From positions 1 to 9,470 of the forward strand of contig CAIQGU010000133.1 in the NCBI GenBank assembly GCA_903871435.1: a stretch of 9,470 bases of DNA, given 5' to 3'. Shown here piece by piece: positions 6,650-9,470 of the stretch. The translations under genes and the position numbers were made by a program. The first letter of the stretch is position 1. Each line of letters starts with the position of its first letter. Below the pieces are notes generated by a model. It worked only from the letters and a program-made list of their open reading frames with translations. It had not been told where the DNA came from and searched no databases. Source of the stretch: an uncultured Burkholderiales bacterium. Its GTDB lineage: Bacteria > Pseudomonadota > Gammaproteobacteria > Burkholderiales > Burkholderiaceae_F.

Positions 6650-7900
6650 ATGGACCTGCCCCTTAGCGGAATTCGCATCATCGACTTCACCCACGTGCAG
6701 GCGGGACCCGCCTGCACCCAACTGCTGGCCTGGTTCGGCGCCGACGTCATCAAGGTGGAACGCCCGGGTTCGGGCGACGTGACGCGCAGCCAGCTGCGCG
6801 ACATCCCCGATGTCGATGCGCTGTACTTCACCATGCTCAACAGCAACAAGCGTTCCCTGACGCTCGACACCAAGAAGCCCGAGGGCAAGATCATCCTCGA
6901 GAAGCTCATCAAGGAATCGGACGTGCTGGTCGAGAACTTCGGCCCCGGCGCACTCGACCGCATGGGTTTCACCTGGGAGCGCATCAAGGAACTCAATCCC
7001 AAGATGATCGTGGCATCGGTCAAGGGGTTCTCCGACGGCCACCATTACGATGACCTGAAGGTCTACGAAAACGTGGCCCAGTGCGCCGGCGGCGCGGCTT
7101 CCACCACCGGCTGGTGGGACGGCCCGCCGACGATCTCGGCCGCTGCCCTGGGCGACAGCAATACCGGCATGCACCTGGCCATCGGCATCCTGACGGCCAT
7201 CATCGGCCGCATGAAGACCGGCAAGGGCCAGCGCGTGGCCGTGTCCATGCAGGACAGCGTGCTCAACCTGTGCCGCGTCAAGCTGCGCGACCAGCAGCGC
7301 CTCGACCGCCTGGGTTACCTGGAAGAGTATCCCCAGTATCCGCACGGCACGTTCAGCGACGTGGTGCCGCGCGGCGGCAACGCCGGCGGCGGTGGCCAGC
7401 CGGGCTGGATCCTCAAGTGCAAGGGCTGGGAAACCGACCCCAACGCGTACATCTACTTCACGATCCAGGGCCACGCCTGGGAACCCATCTGCAAGGCGAT
7501 CGGCAAGCCGGAATGGATCAGCGATCCGGCCTACACCACCGCCAAGGCGCGCCAGCCGCACATCATGGACATCTTCGGAACCATCGAGGCATGGCTGGCC
7601 GACAAGACCAAGTTCGAGGCGGTGGACATCCTGCGCAAGTTCGACATCCCCTGCGCACCGGTGCTCACCATGAAGGAACTCGAGCACGATCCGTCGTTGC
7701 GCGCCAGTGGAACCATCGTCGAGGTGGATCACAAGGAACGCGGCAAGTACCTCACGGTGGGCAGCCCGATCAAGTTCTCGGACATGAAGCCGGTGGTCAC
7801 GGGTTCGCCGCTGCTGGGCGAGCACACGGACGAGGTCCTGGGATTGCTGGGTTACACCAAGGACCAGATCGCCGCCCTGCACGCTGAAAAAGCCGTCTGA
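6650..7900 (+). CDS. frc: Formyl-CoA:oxalate CoA-transferase (YfdW/Frc, CaiB/BaiF family III)
   Basis: This 416-aa cytoplasmic enzyme has the same length as E. coli YfdW as I recall it and very similar sequence throughout; Oxalobacter Frc is 428 aa with an insert in the loop near residue 230. It moves CoA from formyl-CoA to oxalate (or another acid) through an aspartyl-CoA anhydride. The nucleophile Asp169 is present in [11 protein letters not shown], the glycine loop GGGGQPGW is at 246-253, and [10 protein letters not shown] (15-24) and Tyr59 in LYFTM are conserved. Residue 48 is Gln, as in YfdW, where Oxalobacter Frc has Trp. The YfdW signatures [31 protein letters not shown] and [18 protein letters not shown] are intact. 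ATG 6650 has AGAAGGA 11 nt upstream. It lies 101 nt after the lyase and is probably in the same transcript. E. coli YfdW prefers oxalate; the non-Oxc partner here leaves the physiological acceptor open. Confidence 0.95.
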   Translation: MDLPLSGIRIIDFTHVQAGPACTQLLAWFGADVIKVERPGSGDVTRSQLRDIPDVDALYFTMLNSNKRSLTLDTKKPEGKIILEKLIKESDVLVENFGPGALDRMGFTWERIKELNPKMIVASVKGFSDGHHYDDLKVYENVAQCAGGAASTTGWWDGPPTISAAALGDSNTGMHLAIGILTAIIGRMKTGKGQRVAVSMQDSVLNLCRVKLRDQQRLDRLGYLEEYPQYPHGTFSDVVPRGGNAGGGGQPGWILKCKGWETDPNAYIYFTIQGHAWEPICKAIGKPEWISDPAYTTAKARQPHIMDIFGTIEAWLADKTKFEAVDILRKFDIPCAPVLTMKELEHDPSLRASGTIVEVDHKERGKYLTVGSPIKFSDMKPVVTGSPLLGEHTDEVLGLLGYTKDQIAALHAEKAV

Positions 7901-7962
7901 CGACGTATGCCGCGCGCCCCTCAGACCTGGACCGTGCGCGCGGCAGCAACCGGAACGCCGCC

Positions 7963-8430
7963 GTGAGCGACCGCGCCCACGGCGGTGTCGATCCGGCCCA
8001 ATTGCTGTCGGCCGTCGGTGACGCACTGGTCGTCACCGACGTGTCCGGCGCCATCACTCTGTGGAACGCCGGTGCCGAGCGCATGTTCGGTTTTACCGCG
8101 GCCGAAGCCCTTGGCCAGTCGATGGATATCTTTATTCCCGAACGCCTGCGCAAGCGGCACTGGGATGGGTACCACGAGACCATGCGCACGGGCCACACCC
8201 GGTACGGATCGGACGTGCTGCGCGTGCCGGCCATCGACAAGTCGGGGCGATCGCTATCGATCGCCTTCACGGTTGCGATGCTCAATGACAGCGCGGGAAA
8301 TCCCCAGGCGGCCGTTGCGGTGATCCGCGACGAAACGGCACGGTTCCAGGAAGACCGCCGCCAGAAGGCGCGCATTGCGGAACTGGAAGCCGCCTTGCTG
8401 GCCGCGCAAGTCTCCGGACTCAAGCCCTGA
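7963..8430 (+). CDS. Stand-alone PAS-domain protein, possible haem/O2 sensor
   Basis: This 155-aa soluble protein is almost entirely one PAS domain (residues ~10-125): LLSAVGDALVVTDVSGAITLWNAGAERMFGFTAAEALGQ, then IPERLRKRHWDGY, MRTGHTRYG, KSGRSLSIAFTVAML and a final strand ending AVIRDETA. A short charged helix (~125-148) follows and could dimerise. There is no kinase, GGDEF, EAL or DNA-binding output. His66 aligns without gaps with the proximal haem ligand of FixL (His200 in Bradyrhizobium) and E. coli DOS (His77) when anchored on the preceding Pro and the following TG. The FixL distal Arg220 position is Leu86, next to Arg87. Related haem-free PAS domains may share this stretch, so haem is a hypothesis. 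The start is GTG 7963, with only a weak GGAA upstream; the gene lies 62 nt after frc and is probably co-transcribed. Confidence 0.85.
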   Translation: MSDRAHGGVDPAQLLSAVGDALVVTDVSGAITLWNAGAERMFGFTAAEALGQSMDIFIPERLRKRHWDGYHETMRTGHTRYGSDVLRVPAIDKSGRSLSIAFTVAMLNDSAGNPQAAVAVIRDETARFQEDRRQKARIAELEAALLAAQVSGLKP

Positions 8431-8451
8431 TCGTTGCGCGTTAAACACGCC

Positions 8452-8468
8452 GCCCTCGCCGGGAGGGC
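8452..8468 (+). terminator. Possible weak hairpin terminator after the PAS gene
   Basis: GCCCTC (8452-8457) pairs with GAGGGC (8463-8468) across a 5-nt loop, 21 nt past the PAS stop. The downstream sequence ACTGCCTTGTTAT is only mildly T-rich, so termination would be partial at best. An imperfect 15-bp palindrome, GCGCGTTAAACACGC (8437-8451), directly precedes it and could be an operator. The rest of this 132-nt gap shows no clear promoter, although TGTTAT at 8476-8481 resembles a -10 without a matching -35. Confidence 0.3.
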
Positions 8469-8562
8469 ACTGCCTTGTTATCCTGCTTGCGCGAGGCTGG
8501 CGCCGCCGCGCGGGGGATCCGCCCAGCGCCGGGCCTCCTGCACCGACTGTCCAGGAAGACAC

Positions 8563-9228
8563 ATGGGATCGGAACCCCGGATCTTGCGAGCAAAGGATGT
8601 ACGGCCTCAAGCGTGGCGTAATGGTGGTGGGCAAACCCGGGAATTGCTCGTATGGCCCGGGCGCACACAGGCGCCCGCTGCCAGCGGTAACTATCCCTGG
8701 CAACTGCGCATCAGCCTGGCCGAGGTCAGCCGCAACGGCCCGTTCTCGGCCTACCCCGGCGTGCAACGCTGGTTTGCCGTTGTGGAGGGCACGGGCGTGC
8801 GCCTGGCATTCCCGGGTGCGGTGCACCGGGTCGACGCCAGCAGCGCGCCCCTGCATTTTGCCGGTGACATGCCCGTCGACTGTGAATTGCTCGACGGCCC
8901 CACACGCGATCTCAACCTCATGACCGCAGGCGGCGCGGGTCATATGCGGGCCGCCCGCGCCGGTCGGCAATGGCGCAGCGAACTGCCGCAACGCGGCCTC
9001 TATACGCGCGTCGCCGGTATATGGAGCGATGATCGCGGACGGCGCCGCCAGCTGGCGGCCAACAGCCTGCTGTGGGTCGAGGGCGCCGCCGGCAGCGCCT
9101 GGGATTTCCTGCCGGGCCTGGCCGACGAGAGCAACAGCGATGACGCGCTCGACTGGGGCGGCAGCGGCGACGGACCACCCGGGTGGTGGCTGGGTTTCGG
9201 GCCCGATGAGGGCCATGCGCAGCAGTAG
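8563..9228 (+). CDS. HutD/Ves family protein (cupin-like fold)
   Basis: This 221-aa predicted cytoplasmic protein carries the HutD-family signatures in order: WRNGGGQTREL (18-28), YPWQLRISLAEVSRNGPFSAYPGVQRWFAVVEGTGVRL in the first half, and FAGDMPVDCELLDGPTRDLNLMTAGG in the middle. HutD is a bicupin-like protein found in histidine-utilisation operons of pseudomonads, proposed to limit or sense pathway flux; E. coli Ves is a relative. The biochemical activity is not firmly known. No hut enzymes (HutU, HutH, HutI, HutG) lie in this window, so the name denotes family only. The C-terminus (DDALDWGGSGDGPPGWW) is acidic and Gly-rich. ATG 8563 is chosen because AGGAAG (8553-8558) precedes it and the family motif begins just after; the frame is open to 8434, but that extension is Arg/Ala/Cys-rich and not family-like. 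Confidence 0.88.
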   Translation: MGSEPRILRAKDVRPQAWRNGGGQTRELLVWPGRTQAPAASGNYPWQLRISLAEVSRNGPFSAYPGVQRWFAVVEGTGVRLAFPGAVHRVDASSAPLHFAGDMPVDCELLDGPTRDLNLMTAGGAGHMRAARAGRQWRSELPQRGLYTRVAGIWSDDRGRRRQLAANSLLWVEGAAGSAWDFLPGLADESNSDDALDWGGSGDGPPGWWLGFGPDEGHAQQ

Positions 9229-9252
9229 GATGGCGCACCACAGCCGCACGCC

Positions 9253-9470
9253 ATGACCCCCGGATCTTTTTCCCTCAACGGCAAGGTTGCTGTCGTCACG
9301 GGCGCGGCCAAAGGCATTGGCCTCTCGCTGGCGCACGCGCTTGCACAGGCTGGCGCGGCCGTGGGCTTGTTGGGACGCGATGGTTCCGCGCTGGCTGCAT
9401 TGGCGACGGAGCTGCGTGCCAGGGGGCATGTCGCCGCCCATGCGGTGCTCGACGTGCGCGACACGTCCCG
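9253..9470 (+). CDS. Short-chain dehydrogenase/reductase (3' partial)
   Basis: The first 72 codons of an SDR-family NAD(P)-dependent oxidoreductase are visible, and the gene runs off the window end. The N-terminus has the classical Rossmann start: LNGKVAVVTGAAKGIG, with the dinucleotide-binding glycines Gly17, Gly21 and Gly23, then ALAQAGAAVGLLGRD, whose Arg after the second strand (LLGRD) often goes with NADP preference, and VLDVRD at the end of the third strand. The catalytic Ser-Tyr-Lys region is outside the window, so the substrate cannot be inferred. ATG 9253 lies 24 nt after the HutD-family gene with no strong ribosome site; co-transcription with that gene is likely. Confidence 0.9.
   Translation, partial: MTPGSFSLNGKVAVVTGAAKGIGLSLAHALAQAGAAVGLLGRDGSALAALATELRARGHVAAHAVLDVRDTS

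Noticed and set aside
7907..7966. 19-codon ATG frame ending over the PAS start codon (possible leader peptide)
   Set aside because: There is no ribosome site or recognisable composition, and the overlap is easily accidental. A similar 8-codon frame at 9230-9256 before the SDR was rejected for the same reason.

Overview
The window is GC-rich (roughly 65% by eye), densely coded, and every supported gene lies on the + strand. The proteins look like those of a Burkholderiales beta-proteobacterium, most likely Alcaligenaceae (Bordetella/Achromobacter type). That placement rests on composition and protein style only. I see no tRNA, rRNA, insertion sequence, CRISPR array or prophage.

Region 1 (1-4521) reads as one tightly packed envelope-lipid operon. 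It starts with the 3' part of a DedA-family membrane protein fused to a rhodanese domain. An MCE-type (Mla/Mce/Pqi superfamily) ABC transporter follows: a permease with an N-terminal STAS-like domain, an MlaF-like ATPase, an MlaD-like MCE protein with a long helical tail, and a PqiC/ABC_trans_aux lipoprotein. Junctions are 4-nt overlaps (GTGA, ATGA) or gaps of a few bases, so the five genes are probably co-transcribed and translationally coupled. No MlaC-like carrier is present; the MCE tail and lipoprotein may bridge the periplasm instead.

Region 2 (4522-8430) is a formyl-CoA module. A 272-nt intergenic region carries a 14-bp perfect palindrome of FNR/ANR architecture, placed relative to a -10-like hexamer as in a class II FNR-activated promoter. 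Downstream are a ThDP-dependent enzyme, a formyl-CoA:oxalate CoA-transferase very close to E. coli YfdW (frc), and a small stand-alone PAS protein. The ThDP enzyme is not a classical oxalyl-CoA decarboxylase. Its motifs match 2-hydroxyacyl-CoA lyases, especially the HACL2/ILVBL branch. The PAS protein has a histidine at the position of the haem ligand of FixL and DOS. Together these suggest an oxygen-responsive pathway in which a 2-hydroxy acid (or oxalate) is charged from formyl-CoA and cleaved to regenerate formyl-CoA. This is the most interesting part of the window.

Region 3 (8431-9470) holds a HutD/Ves-family cupin-like protein with no hut genes beside it, and the first 72 codons of a short-chain dehydrogenase/reductase that runs off the end.
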